This document shows, in pieces, positions 1-9,903 of a stretch of 39,261 nt of DNA. Origin of the DNA: an uncultured Clostridia bacterium (GTDB taxonomy: Bacteria > Bacillota > Clostridia > Christensenellales > CAG-138). Position 1 is the first letter of the stretch, and each line of letters opens with the position of its first letter. The DNA is taken from assembly GCA_946631895.1 (NCBI GenBank), contig CAMPAN010000008.1:1-39261 (forward strand), given 5' to 3'. Below the pieces are notes generated by a model. It had not been told where the DNA came from. It saw only the letters and a program-made list of their open reading frames with translations, and did not search any database. The translations under genes were made by a program, and so were the position numbers.

Positions 1-1260
1 GCATGGGTCGTTGAAAACATGTATTTCAACGTCTTCATCTATCACATGTTCAAAGCATCGCCCGAACAGATCGCGCTGATGGTACAGGCAAGCGCCATCG
101 CCGCAACGCTGACGACGCTGTTCATCGGCGCGCTTTCCGACCGGCTCGGCAAACGCAAGGCGTTCATCACCATCGGCTATATCCTTTGGGGCGTTTCGAT
201 CCTGTGCTTCGCCTTTTTACGCGTCGACTGGATCCGCGCGCTGCTGCCCTCAGGGACGCAGGATGAGGCAGAGATCGCCGCAAAGGCCGCTTCGATCGGC
301 GTGACGCTCGTGATCGTGTTCGACTGCATCATGACCTTCTTCGGCTCGACCGCCAACGATGCCTGCTTCAATGCGTGGCTCACGGACAGCACGGATGAAA
401 CGAACCGCGGCAAGGCCGAAGGCCTGAACGCCATGATGCCGCTCGTCGCGATCCTCGTTGTGTTCGGCGGTACGATGTGGGCCAAACACGAAAACGCGCA
501 GCATTGGACTGTGATCTATCTGATCCTCGGCGGGATTGTGATCGTTGCCGGTATCCTCGGCTTTTTCCTGATCGACGAAAGCGCGAAGCCCGAAAAGCAG
601 ACCGAAGGCTATTTCGCCACGCTGTTTTACGGATTCCGGCCGCGCGTGATCCGCAACAACGCGAATCTGTATCTTTCTCTGCTCGGCTTCACGATTTTCG
701 GCATTTCGATCCAGGTCTTCATGCCGTATCTGATCCTCTACTATACCGTCACGCTCGGGCTCGACAACTACGTCCTGATCATGGCGCCGGCGATCCTGTT
801 GGCGGCCGTCGCGACCGCATTCTACGGGCGGCTCTATGACCGGATCGGCTACGGAAAATCGTTGATCCCGGCGCTGTGCGTGCTGCTGCTTGGCTATACG
901 ATCCTGTTCCTGTTCAAAAGCACGGCGCTTGTGTTTATCGGCTCGCTTCTGATGATGTGCGGATATCTTTGCGGCATGGCCGTTTTCGGCGCACGCATTC
1001 GCGACTGCACGCCCATGGGCATGGCGGGGCGCTTCCAGGGTCTCCGCATCATCGGCCAGGTGCTGATTCCCGGCGTGATTGGGCCGGAGATCGGCAAGCT
1101 CGTTCTGCGGAACGCGGAGGTATATATCAACGAGGACAAAACGCAATCGTTTATTCCGAACGCGAACATCTTTTTATGGGCGGGGATCGTGCTGTTGCCG
1201 ATTGCGATCGTGATCCTTTGCGAGCGGCTCCGCGCCCGAAAGGAAGCGCAGCATGCTTAA
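1..1260 (+). CDS. MFS transporter, glycoside/sugar type (5' end truncated by the window)
   Basis: ORF 19..1260; frame stays open upstream to base 1 (AWVVEN-MYFN). Multi-TM protein with MFS loop motif GALSDRLGKRKAF; overlaps the start of a GH2 gene. Confidence 0.8.
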   Translation, partial: AWVVENMYFNVFIYHMFKASPEQIALMVQASAIAATLTTLFIGALSDRLGKRKAFITIGYILWGVSILCFAFLRVDWIRALLPSGTQDEAEIAAKAASIGVTLVIVFDCIMTFFGSTANDACFNAWLTDSTDETNRGKAEGLNAMMPLVAILVVFGGTMWAKHENAQHWTVIYLILGGIVIVAGILGFFLIDESAKPEKQTEGYFATLFYGFRPRVIRNNANLYLSLLGFTIFGISIQVFMPYLILYYTVTLGLDNYVLIMAPAILLAAVATAFYGRLYDRIGYGKSLIPALCVLLLGYTILFLFKSTALVFIGSLLMMCGYLCGMAVFGARIRDCTPMGMAGRFQGLRIIGQVLIPGVIGPEIGKLVLRNAEVYINEDKTQSFIPNANIFLWAGIVLLPIAIVILCERLRARKEAQHA

Positions 1261-2899
1261 CGCCTATCCGCGTCCGCAGATGCGGCGCCTTAGCTTTATA
1301 AACCTCAACGGGACGTGGGATTTCGCCGTTACCGACGGCGGACTTCCTGCGTCCTTTTCCGAAACGATCAACGTCCCCTATCCGCCGGAATCTCCGCTTT
1401 CGGGAATCGGACGCCGGATCGGTTCAGGGGAAACAATGCGATACAGACGGTTGTTCGACTGCCCGAAACATGAGAAACAGGAGCGCGTGATCCTTCATTT
1501 CGGCGCAGTCGATCAGATTGCAGAAGTTTTTCTGAACGGCACGCTTCTCGGACGGCACGCAGGCGGATATCTTCCGTTTTCGTTTGATATTTCAGATTTT
1601 CTGTCAGAGAAAAACGAGCTGATTGTAAACGCGACCGATACGATCGACCATGCGTATCCGTGGGGAAAGCAAAAAGCGAAAAACGGAGGTATGTGGTACA
1701 CGCCGTTTTCCGGAATCTGGCAAACGGTCTGGATGGAAGTCGTTCCGTCTGATTACGTAACCGGTTTGAAGATCGTACCGATGCTTGAATCCGTAACCGT
1801 TTCCGTGGAAACCAATCATCCGTTTTCCAACGCTTCTCTTGAAATCATAACGCCTGGTGGTCCGATCCGCGTTGAAATGCCGGAACCGACCGTTACGGTA
1901 CGGATTGACGATCCGCTTCTGTGGACGCCTGAAACGCCGTATTTATACCGTTATGTCTTACGGTACGGCAATGACACGATACAATCTTATTTTGCCTTGA
2001 GAACGGTCTCAGAGGGTGAAATCAACGGAGTCCCCCGTCTCCTTCTGAATGGCAAGCCGTATTTCTTCCACGGACTGTTGGATCAGGGCTACTGGCCGGA
2101 TGGATTATGTCTGCCTCCTGACGATACAGGATATGAACGAGATATCCTGACGGCAAAGGAGAACGGCTTCAATATGCTCCGGAAGCATATCCGGATTGAA
2201 CCGCTGCCGTTTTACGAGGCGTGCGATCGCCTCGGCATGTTGGTCCTGCAGGATTTTGTCAACAACGGAGACTATCGGTTCTGTCATGATACCGTACTGC
2301 CGACGATCGGATTCAAACGACTTTGTGATCGCATGACCAACAGAGACGAACGCACGAGACGGATCTTTACGGAGACGGCAAAGGAAACAATCCGGCATCT
2401 GTTCAATACGCCGTGTATCGCCGGATGGACAGTCTTTAACGAGGGCTGGGGGCAATTCTGTGCAGATGAACAGTATCGTGTGCTGAAGCCGCTTGATCCG
2501 ACACGGTTCTTTGACACAACCTCCGGATGGTTTCGCAGAAAAGAAAGCGATGTGCAGAGCGAGCATGTGTATTTCAGACAATTCAAGCCGAAATTCGGCA
2601 GGAAGCCCTGTCTGCTTTCCGAATTCGGCGGATACGTTTGTACGGATGATTCCGGAAAGAAATACGGATACCGGTTCTTTCGGGATCTGCAAACGTATCG
2701 GAAAGCGCTTTCGGATCTGTATACAAATCAGATCCTCCCTGCTATTCCGAAAGGACTTTGCGGTGCAGTTTATACGCAGCTGAGCGACGTCGAAGCGGAG
2801 AAAAACGGTATCATGAGCTATGATCGGACGACGGTAAAAACCGATCCGGTGCGTATGCGGGAGATCGCAGTTCTGCTGTCGGATGAAATCCGGAAATAA
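1253..2899 (+). CDS. Glycoside hydrolase family 2 protein (beta-galactosidase/beta-glucuronidase-like)
   Basis: GH2 N-terminal motifs (LNGTWDF; AEVFLNGTLLGRHAGGYLPFSFDIS), acid/base region GWTVFNEGWGQF, nucleophile region LLSEFGGY. Start overlaps the MFS stop. Confidence 0.9.
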   Translation: MLNAYPRPQMRRLSFINLNGTWDFAVTDGGLPASFSETINVPYPPESPLSGIGRRIGSGETMRYRRLFDCPKHEKQERVILHFGAVDQIAEVFLNGTLLGRHAGGYLPFSFDISDFLSEKNELIVNATDTIDHAYPWGKQKAKNGGMWYTPFSGIWQTVWMEVVPSDYVTGLKIVPMLESVTVSVETNHPFSNASLEIITPGGPIRVEMPEPTVTVRIDDPLLWTPETPYLYRYVLRYGNDTIQSYFALRTVSEGEINGVPRLLLNGKPYFFHGLLDQGYWPDGLCLPPDDTGYERDILTAKENGFNMLRKHIRIEPLPFYEACDRLGMLVLQDFVNNGDYRFCHDTVLPTIGFKRLCDRMTNRDERTRRIFTETAKETIRHLFNTPCIAGWTVFNEGWGQFCADEQYRVLKPLDPTRFFDTTSGWFRRKESDVQSEHVYFRQFKPKFGRKPCLLSEFGGYVCTDDSGKKYGYRFFRDLQTYRKALSDLYTNQILPAIPKGLCGAVYTQLSDVEAEKNGIMSYDRTTVKTDPVRMREIAVLLSDEIRK

Positions 2900-2907
2900 G
2901 AAACGAA

Positions 2908-2938
2908 AAAGGATCGCACGTAAATCATGCGATCCTTT
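2908..2938. terminator. Bidirectional intrinsic terminator between GH2 gene and HU gene
   Basis: aaaggatcgca-cgtaaatca-tgcgatccttt perfect stem between two convergent genes with A/T tracts on both sides. Confidence 0.8.
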
Positions 2939-2956
2939 ATGATTATGAAAAGCGAA

Positions 2957-3229
2957 TTAGTTGAGAGCGTCCTTCAGAGCCTTGCCGGGCTTGAAAGCTG
3001 CAGCCTTGGTTGCTGCGATTTCGATCTCGGAACCGGTTGCCGGATTGTGGCCCTTGCGTGCCGGACGATTCTTTGCTTCAAATGCACCGAAACCGACGAC
3101 GGAAACCTTTTCATCCGCCTTGAGAGCTTCAACGATGGTATTGAAAACTGCGTTGACGGCCTTTTCTGCATCCTTCTTGGACAGCTCGCTCTTCTCTGCA
3201 ACTGCCGCGATAAGTTCAGTCTTGTTCAT
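2957..3229 (-). CDS. hup: HU family DNA-binding protein
   Basis: [29 protein letters not shown]...[25 protein letters not shown]; start at 3229 behind a GGAGGAAT Shine-Dalgarno (ORF track start 3289 is too long). Confidence 0.96.
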   Translation of the reverse strand: MNKTELIAAVAEKSELSKKDAEKAVNAVFNTIVEALKADEKVSVVGFGAFEAKNRPARKGHNPATGSEIEIAATKAAAFKPGKALKDALN

Positions 3230-3289
3230 GATTATTCCTCCATAAATGATTTTTAAAAGTAATGTGTGCCCTTTTGACGAGCATTGCAT

Positions 3290-3318
3290 ATTGTACCAAG
3301 CAAAAACGCGTTCGTCAA
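3290..3318 (-). promoter_or_regulatory. Sigma-A-type promoter for the HU gene
   Basis: Minus strand TTGACG-N17-TACAAT (-35 at 3313-3318, -10 at 3290-3295) in the gap between mazG and hup. Confidence 0.7.
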
Positions 3319-3345
3319 GTCCTAAAATGCATTTTTCAAAGATAT

Positions 3346-4755
3346 TCAGGCATTTTTTGCTCTTTCCCAGTACTGATCCTGTATATAAAGCGACAGTTTT
3401 GAAAGATCAAGTCCGTCGGCTCTTGCAAGCTGCTCCATTTTGCCGAAACGCTCGATGAATTTATCGGTAGCATCGTGCAGCAGCTGTTCGGGATCGAGAC
3501 CCAAAAGACGGATCACATTGACTGCGGCAAAGAGAACGTCGCCGGCTTCTTCGGAAAGATTGCCGTTTCCGTGCATCGCTTCTTTCATTTCTTCCAGTTC
3601 TTCATAGACCTTCGGGAGCGCTTCTTCCGCACTGCTCCAGTCAAAGCCCACTTTGGACGCGCGCTTCTGGACTTTCGCGCTTCGCATCAGCGCCGGAAAG
3701 CGCTTCGGAACAGCACACAGAACTTCCTTTTGCGTCTTCTGATTTTTCTCTTTCTGTTTCAGCTCGTCCCAGCGTTTTAAAACATCTGCGCTGCTTTCCG
3801 CCTTTTCGGAGCCGAAGACGTGCGGATGACGGTAGACCATCTTTTTTACGATGCCGTCGGCAACGTCATTTTCATTAAACCGTCCCTGTTCGTCCGCGAT
3901 GACCGAATGAAACACAACGTCCATCAGAACGTCTCCGAGCTCTTCAACGATGTGGGCATCGTTCTGCTCGTCGATCGCGTCGTTCAGCTCATAGCACTCT
4001 TCAATGAGATCGCCTTTCAGACTTTCATGTGTCTGTTCCCGGTCCCAGGGACAGCCGCCCGGCGCGCGGAGACGATGCATGACGGAAACAAGATCGTAAT
4101 AACCGTATCGCGTACGGTCTTCAAACGACGCGGGTTTTACATACAACACCGATCCGGCAAACAGCGTGCGTCTGCGATCGAGCTCCGAAAGCGGAAACGT
4201 CCGGTATGAATAATGACCGTCCTCCTGCATCGTGGCAAGCGTGACCGGCCATTCGTCCGGATAGATCTCAGACAGAACGAGTTTCACCTCGCCGGCAATA
4301 ATAGGGTTGTCCAGTTCCTGAATACAAAGCGGAACACCCGGATCAATCCGCTTCGGCAACGTTCGCGCCGTAAAGGTCTGAACGTCCTGAAGCTCCGGAA
4401 AGGCTGCCTTTGCATAGGAAATACCCGGAAGCACCTGTACGCGGAAACCGTTCTTTTTTGCGGCGTTTTCGATCGCCGGAAGCTGCGCAAAGCATCCGTC
4501 TCCCATAACGGCGTACACACAGTCGCCGCCGGAAACGAGACGCTGTGCAACAGCATTGTTCAATGCATCGAAGTCTTCGGCGGTCTCATACAGATCATCC
4601 ATGGAAACGTAATGCAGCCCGGCGTCCTTTACCGGCTTTGCTGACGGGTGTTCCGAGGTTTGCAGATAGAGCGTATCTGCATGCAAAACAGCTTTCCATG
4701 CTTCCATCGTCAATGCTTGCGGAGTGGAAAGCGGTGCGATCGTAACGGTTTTCAT
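3346..4755 (-). CDS. mazG: Nucleoside triphosphate pyrophosphohydrolase MazG with N-terminal tetrapyrrole-methylase-like domain (YabN type)
   Basis: [30 protein letters not shown] and [17 protein letters not shown] (MazG helices), second MazG-like repeat [13 protein letters not shown]-terminal SAM-methylase-like region with GDGCF. Confidence 0.92.
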   Translation of the reverse strand: MKTVTIAPLSTPQALTMEAWKAVLHADTLYLQTSEHPSAKPVKDAGLHYVSMDDLYETAEDFDALNNAVAQRLVSGGDCVYAVMGDGCFAQLPAIENAAKKNGFRVQVLPGISYAKAAFPELQDVQTFTARTLPKRIDPGVPLCIQELDNPIIAGEVKLVLSEIYPDEWPVTLATMQEDGHYSYRTFPLSELDRRRTLFAGSVLYVKPASFEDRTRYGYYDLVSVMHRLRAPGGCPWDREQTHESLKGDLIEECYELNDAIDEQNDAHIVEELGDVLMDVVFHSVIADEQGRFNENDVADGIVKKMVYRHPHVFGSEKAESSADVLKRWDELKQKEKNQKTQKEVLCAVPKRFPALMRSAKVQKRASKVGFDWSSAEEALPKVYEELEEMKEAMHGNGNLSEEAGDVLFAAVNVIRLLGLDPEQLLHDATDKFIERFGKMEQLARADGLDLSKLSLYIQDQYWERAKNA

Positions 4756-4756
4756 A

Positions 4757-6385
4757 TTATCTCCTTGCAAAGCGGGCGAGCTTCCTGCCGCCCGGAATAT
4801 AGGTCAGTTCTTCTTTTGTAAACATACCGAAGAGCAGCATCAGGAACATGTATACTGCAAATGCAGCGATGATCGCTAGGATCGTTGCCAGACGTGACAT
4901 CCAGTTTCCCTGAAAAATACCGATCCCGGAAAGCAGCTTCTGAACACCCCATGCCGCTGCGCCCATCAACGCAGATGCAATCGCCGGTTTCAGGAACGTA
5001 TCGAGTACGTTGAGCTTCGCTTTTGTGACTTTCAGGAGAGCAACGGTATCAAGGATTCCGGCAACGCCGAAACATGCAAGATTCGAAAAAACGGCGCCGA
5101 GAATGTTGATTTCCTTCATCGGAATAAAGATAAAATTAACGGCGACTTTTGTGACGCCTCCGATCAGAAGGAACCACATCGGCAAACGATGCTTGCCTGC
5201 GCCCTGCAATGCCCCGGTGGCGGTCTGTACAAGCGAAATAAACACAACGGTATATGCGGCAACATTCATCAGACGAACTGCAATAGTGAACGCCTCAGGC
5301 GTCACACGCGAATACAGCAGCTTAATGATCGGACCGGCAAGCACGGACAATCCCACCGCACAGGGAAGACCGATCGCCATCGAAATTTTCAGGCTCAAAA
5401 GGGAAAGCTTCTGCATGCCTTCGCGATCGTCACGTGCACGCGCCGCTGAAATCGCGGGAACGATTGACATGGCGATGCCGACGGTCAGCGTTGCCGGGAG
5501 ATTGATGATCGAACGGACATATGTACAGAGCGACGTATAGTTCAGCCTTGCATATTCCTCGGAAAATCCTATGCTTTCCAGAAGGCGTTTGATCATTGCG
5601 GAATCTAAAAGGTTCGCAATCGGCAGAATCGAAGCACCGAGGGTGATCGGGATCGCAATCGCAAGCATCGGTGTGATCACGCGCTCATGCGGATTCGGAT
5701 CCTGAATGAGCGCCGGATATTGACCGCGTGTATGCCGATAAAAGATCATCATAACACCGAGTGCGAGAATTTCGGAGATCGTCACACCGAACAGTAATCC
5801 TGCAGCACCCGCAGCATAAGCGAATTCCGTGCCCGCGTATTTATGGAACAGAATACGCGCTATCAACAGACCGAAGATAAACTTAAAGACCTGTTCCGCA
5901 AACTGTGAAATGCTCGTTCCAGTCATGCGCTGCAAGCCCTGCAGATATCCGCGATAGGCACAGATCAGCGAAACAAACAGAAGCGCCGGTGCAAGTGCCA
6001 TCATGGAATACTTCGTGCCTTCCCCGCCGCCCAGAACCGTCGAGCCGATCCATTCTGCACCGAAGAACATCAGCGCCGACGTGATTGCGCCGATCAACAG
6101 CAGCAAAAGGAGCGAGCGGCGGAATACGCGTCTTGCGCCGTCGTGATTACCGATTGCCGCACGTTCCGCGACCATGCGCGAGATCGCCGTCGGAATGCCC
6201 GAGCTGGAGATGATCAGCAGCCAGGAATAGGTCGGATAGACGAGTTCATAATAGAACATGCCTTCCTCTCCGACGATACGGACGGCAAATATACGGAAAA
6301 AAACGCCGATCAGCTTACAGATCAATCCTGCTGCGGCAAGAATGGCGGCGCCTTTGACAAATGAGGTTTTCTTCGTGGATTCCAT
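4757..6385 (-). CDS. Polysaccharide/lipid flippase, MOP superfamily (SpoVB / MurJ-like)
   Basis: ~14 TM protein, KGAAILAAAGLICKLIGVFFRI...GEEGMFYYELVYPTYSWLLIISSSGIPTAISRMVAE; immediately upstream of mazG, as in yabM-yabN of Bacillus. Confidence 0.85.
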   Translation of the reverse strand: MESTKKTSFVKGAAILAAAGLICKLIGVFFRIFAVRIVGEEGMFYYELVYPTYSWLLIISSSGIPTAISRMVAERAAIGNHDGARRVFRRSLLLLLLIGAITSALMFFGAEWIGSTVLGGGEGTKYSMMALAPALLFVSLICAYRGYLQGLQRMTGTSISQFAEQVFKFIFGLLIARILFHKYAGTEFAYAAGAAGLLFGVTISEILALGVMMIFYRHTRGQYPALIQDPNPHERVITPMLAIAIPITLGASILPIANLLDSAMIKRLLESIGFSEEYARLNYTSLCTYVRSIINLPATLTVGIAMSIVPAISAARARDDREGMQKLSLLSLKISMAIGLPCAVGLSVLAGPIIKLLYSRVTPEAFTIAVRLMNVAAYTVVFISLVQTATGALQGAGKHRLPMWFLLIGGVTKVAVNFIFIPMKEINILGAVFSNLACFGVAGILDTVALLKVTKAKLNVLDTFLKPAIASALMGAAAWGVQKLLSGIGIFQGNWMSRLATILAIIAAFAVYMFLMLLFGMFTKEELTYIPGGRKLARFARR

Positions 6386-6423
6386 GCGCTCAGTATAGCA
6401 GATAATACACTGTTTTTCAAGTA

Positions 6424-7698
6424 TCAACCGAGCAGCGCGTTTGTGAAGATTCCTTCGTTTTCCGCATACAGCGACATAAGATCGTCAATCGGCAGAGGGT
6501 TTTCTCCCCTGCCTGCTTCGATCGTAAACGCTTCAATGCCGAACGCATCGATCGCCCAGTCCTTATATCCCGCAAAGCTGCTGTTATACGGTACGTTTCC
6601 GACAGTATAGCCGGAAACTGCGGCAAACCGTTCGGCAAGCGCTTTTGATCCGTACGGAGCACGTCCCTGATATGAATAATAGATCTCGCTGCCCTGTGTG
6701 TGATACGCGAGTACACGGTCAAAACGTTCCTGTCTTGTCAACTCCGCCATAGCACGGTTTTCCGGTGTTTCGAGCGGCACGGTTCCCGTATAATCCCGCG
6801 GTCCCGGTCGCGTAAAACCCTGTGCAAACTTGATCGCACGCGCATTCTCCCATCCTGTCGGATAACCGAGATTGAGATCTATGCCCCGTATATTCGCTTT
6901 CCATCCGTCCGGAAAAGGAATCGCCGGATAAAACGCAGACAGCGCCTTTGCGCTTTCGTAATAGCTGTCGCCATCCGTAAACGCGCCGTTTACAAGATCG
7001 ACTCCGTCGGGATTGACCAGCGGTATGAGCGTCAGCGTCGATGATTCGTACAGTTTCTGTGCCGAAACGTTTCCGATCGTACCGCTTTCGGAGAGTGCTT
7101 TCGCATAGCGTTCAAGAAACAGCAGCACAAGCGGCGTCGTGATCCACTCGTTTGCGTGATGCGCAGCATTGACGCCTATGCGTAAAGGTCCCGCGCCGAT
7201 GCGTATCGCTTCGATTCTCCTTCCGATAACGCTTCTGCCGATCGGATATTTCACAAGAAACGGATAGCGAAGCGTCAAGCCTTCCAGTACACAGGCGGTT
7301 AGGAAAGAAGAATACGGCAAGTCCGTGAATACAATATCAAAGTTCAACGGAACGATGATCTGCTCTCCTTCCGAAAACGTCGCTGCAGGATTCGCGATAC
7401 GAATCGACTGGACGGACGTACGAAATCGTTCTGCGATCGAATCGACTGTTTCACCGGTTCGCACGGTTATAAAAGTCGAACCGCACAGGTACTGCCAGAG
7501 CGCTGCTCGCGTCAGATGACCGACAATCCCATCCGCGCGCAGACCAAACCGGTCCTGAAACCGGATAAGCGCACGTTCCGTTCTTCTGCCGAAAATACCG
7601 TCGACGTTCCCAGCGTCCTCTCCCGCGCGCAAAAGCGCGGTCTGCAAATACTTTACGAATATTCCCTTGTCTCCGAATCGCAGCGTCTGCATATCCAT
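6424..7698 (-). CDS. Peptidoglycan-binding domain + LysM + M14 zinc carboxypeptidase (gamma-D-glutamyl-diamino acid endopeptidase-like)
   Basis: LRFGDKGIFVKYLQTALLRAGEDAGNVDGIFGRRTERALIRFQ (PG_binding_1), TVRTGETVDSIAERFRTSVQSIRIANP (LysM), M14 zinc motif NAAHHANEW and catalytic-Glu region AFTIEAGRGENP. Start 7698 chosen because the longer ORF runs through the upstream terminator. Confidence 0.85.
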   Translation of the reverse strand: MDMQTLRFGDKGIFVKYLQTALLRAGEDAGNVDGIFGRRTERALIRFQDRFGLRADGIVGHLTRAALWQYLCGSTFITVRTGETVDSIAERFRTSVQSIRIANPAATFSEGEQIIVPLNFDIVFTDLPYSSFLTACVLEGLTLRYPFLVKYPIGRSVIGRRIEAIRIGAGPLRIGVNAAHHANEWITTPLVLLFLERYAKALSESGTIGNVSAQKLYESSTLTLIPLVNPDGVDLVNGAFTDGDSYYESAKALSAFYPAIPFPDGWKANIRGIDLNLGYPTGWENARAIKFAQGFTRPGPRDYTGTVPLETPENRAMAELTRQERFDRVLAYHTQGSEIYYSYQGRAPYGSKALAERFAAVSGYTVGNVPYNSSFAGYKDWAIDAFGIEAFTIEAGRGENPLPIDDLMSLYAENEGIFTNALLG

Positions 7699-7743
7699 CC
7701 CCTCCGTTTTTGCCATTCTATGCGGATGTTCGGCAAATGAGAC

Positions 7744-7775
7744 GCAAAAAAGCCCGCTCATATGCGAGCGGGCTT
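7744..7775 (-). terminator. Intrinsic terminator downstream of uracil permease
   Basis: AAGCCCGCTC-GCATAT-GAGCGGGCTT followed by a T-run on the minus strand. Confidence 0.85.
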
Positions 7776-7788
7776 GGTTCAATGCGAC

Positions 7789-9282
7789 TTATTTCTGTTC
7801 CTTTTTCTTCTTCATGCCGCCGAGGATCAGGTTCGTAAGGATGCCGAGGATCAGCGCGCATGCGACCGTGGTAAGATTGACCTTGCCGAAGCTTACGGTC
7901 AGTCCGCCGACACCTGCGATCAGGATAACGGAAACCACGAACAGATTGCGGTTGTCGTTCAGGTCGACTTTCTGAATCATCTTGAGACCGGAGACTGCGA
8001 TGAATCCGTACAGCGCCATGCAGACGCCGCCCATGACGCAGCTCGGGATTGAAGCGAGGAACGCGGCAAACGGTCCGATGAAGCTGATCAGGATCGCAAG
8101 GATCGAGGTGCAGAGGATCGTAACGACGGAAGCGTTGCCGGAGATCGCGACGCAGCCGATGGACTCGCCGTAGGTGGTGTTCGGGCAGCCGCCGAAGATC
8201 GCACCTGCAAAGGAGCCGATACCGTCGCCGAGAAGCGTGCGGTGCAGACCCGGGTTTTCGGTCAGGTCGACGCCGACAATCGAGGATAGATTCTTATGGT
8301 CCGCGATGTGCTCCGCAAAGACAACGAACGCAACCGGTACGTATGCGACAAGGATCGTTACGAAGTATGCGGCGTTCATTTCACCGAAGCCCTTGATCGC
8401 AGTGAGAAACGTGAATTCCGGATACCACTGCATCGTCTTGAATCCGGAGAAGTTGATGATCTGCAGCGCAGTGTTGCCGGTTGCATTGCCGATCAGCGTG
8501 AACACCGCAGCAACTGCATAGCCCGCCAGAATGCCCATGATGAACGGAATCATCTTCAGCATCTTCTTGCCGTAAACTGAGCAGAGCATGGTAACCGCAA
8601 GCGTGATGAGACCGACGACGAGGCAGAGATACTTGTTTGCAGCCTGTACGTTGTTGATGCTGACGGTTTCGACGACCGCGTGGGTTTCATCCACATCGGC
8701 AATGATGTTTTTACGTACGCCGTTTTCTTCATCGACGAAGTTCACAAACTGTGCGCGATCTTCTTCGGTGGCGACTTCTTCGACCGTCACTTCGACGGAC
8801 TCAACGGGAATACTAACATTGCCCTTGGTGAGGTCTCCAATCGCGTTGCCCGCGAGCGAAAGACCGATGATCGCAACGATCGGTCCGATGACGATCGCCG
8901 GCATCAGCTTGTTTATCCACTTAACGCCCGCGATCTTGACTGCGATCGCAATGACTACATAGACGAGACCGGCAAACAGTGCACCGATGATCAGACCGAG
9001 ATAGCCGAGCTGCATGGAAACGCTGCCGGCGAATGCAGCAGCCATGGATCCGAGGAATGCGAAAGAGCTTCCGAGGAAGACCGGGCTTCTGAACTTCGTG
9101 AAGAGCAGATAAACAAACGTGCCGACACCTGCGCCGAACAGCGCCGCAGTGGTGCTCATGCCGTGACCGACGATCGCCGGGACCGCGATGGTCGCCGCCA
9201 TGATCGCAAGCAGCTGCTGCAAAGCGAAAAGCAGCGTCTGACCGAACTTGGGTTTGTCCTTAATGTTGTAGACCAGATTCAT
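7789..9282 (-). CDS. uraA: Uracil/uracil-xanthine permease, NCS2 family
   Basis: TLLFALQQLLAIMAATIAVPAIVG..., GGCPNTTYGESIGCVAISGNASV signature; directly downstream of pyrR. Confidence 0.92.
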   Translation of the reverse strand: MNLVYNIKDKPKFGQTLLFALQQLLAIMAATIAVPAIVGHGMSTTAALFGAGVGTFVYLLFTKFRSPVFLGSSFAFLGSMAAAFAGSVSMQLGYLGLIIGALFAGLVYVVIAIAVKIAGVKWINKLMPAIVIGPIVAIIGLSLAGNAIGDLTKGNVSIPVESVEVTVEEVATEEDRAQFVNFVDEENGVRKNIIADVDETHAVVETVSINNVQAANKYLCLVVGLITLAVTMLCSVYGKKMLKMIPFIMGILAGYAVAAVFTLIGNATGNTALQIINFSGFKTMQWYPEFTFLTAIKGFGEMNAAYFVTILVAYVPVAFVVFAEHIADHKNLSSIVGVDLTENPGLHRTLLGDGIGSFAGAIFGGCPNTTYGESIGCVAISGNASVVTILCTSILAILISFIGPFAAFLASIPSCVMGGVCMALYGFIAVSGLKMIQKVDLNDNRNLFVVSVILIAGVGGLTVSFGKVNLTTVACALILGILTNLILGGMKKKKEQK

Positions 9283-9350
9283 AATGTACCTCCCTGTGTC
9301 CTTTTATTATGATGTGTCTATTGAGAAGCTGCTTTGCAGCTTATCTCCGT

Positions 9351-9890
9351 TTATGCATCGCGCCGGAACAGCGCAATTTCATTTCTGCCGTCGATCTCGT
9401 TCACGCGTACACTGATAAATTCGTCTCTGGCGGTAGGAACGTTCTTTCCGACGTAGTTTGCTGCGATCGGGAGCTCGCGGTGTCCTCTGTCGACGATCAC
9501 GCACAGCCGGATCGCGGCGGGTCTGCCAAGCCGGATAATCGCTTCCATTGCGGCGCGAGCGGTTCTGCCGGTATAGATGACGTCGTCGACAAGGATCACG
9601 GTTTTTCCGTTCACATCGAACGGAATACTGGTGCCGTGCACCTGCGGCGTCGGAAACAGTTCCTTGAGATCGTCGCGATACAGCGTGATATCCAAAGCGC
9701 CCAACTCCACGCGGATGTCCGAAAATCGTTCGATATTGGCTTTGATGCGGTTTGCAAGCGGGACGCCTCTGCGGCGAATGCCGACAAGATACAGCTCATT
9801 GATGCCTTCATTTTTTTCGATGATCTCGTGGGAAAGCCGCATCAACATACGATCCATCGTCTTTTCATCGACCAAGATGTGCTCGTTCAT
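9351..9890 (-). CDS. pyrR: Bifunctional pyr operon transcriptional regulator / uracil phosphoribosyltransferase PyrR
   Basis: MNEHILVDEKTMDRMLMRLSHEIIEKNEGI...LVGIRRRGVPLANRI...VILVDDVIYTGRTARAAMEAI (PRPP motif). Start at 9890 behind GGAGGAC; the ORF-track extension to 10121 covers the leader. Confidence 0.95.
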   Translation of the reverse strand: MNEHILVDEKTMDRMLMRLSHEIIEKNEGINELYLVGIRRRGVPLANRIKANIERFSDIRVELGALDITLYRDDLKELFPTPQVHGTSIPFDVNGKTVILVDDVIYTGRTARAAMEAIIRLGRPAAIRLCVIVDRGHRELPIAANYVGKNVPTARDEFISVRVNEIDGRNEIALFRRDA

Positions 9891-9903
9891 ACCGTCCTCC
9901 CAT

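Noticed and set aside
250-1146. 298 aa antisense ORF opposite the MFS gene
   Set aside because: Composition (His, Arg, Asp, Gln rich) is that of an antisense of a TM protein; sense strand is a clear MFS.
7699-7782. Longer N-terminus of the M14 peptidase
   Set aside because: The extension runs through the uraA terminator hairpin; homology-like sequence begins at MDMQTLRFGDKG.
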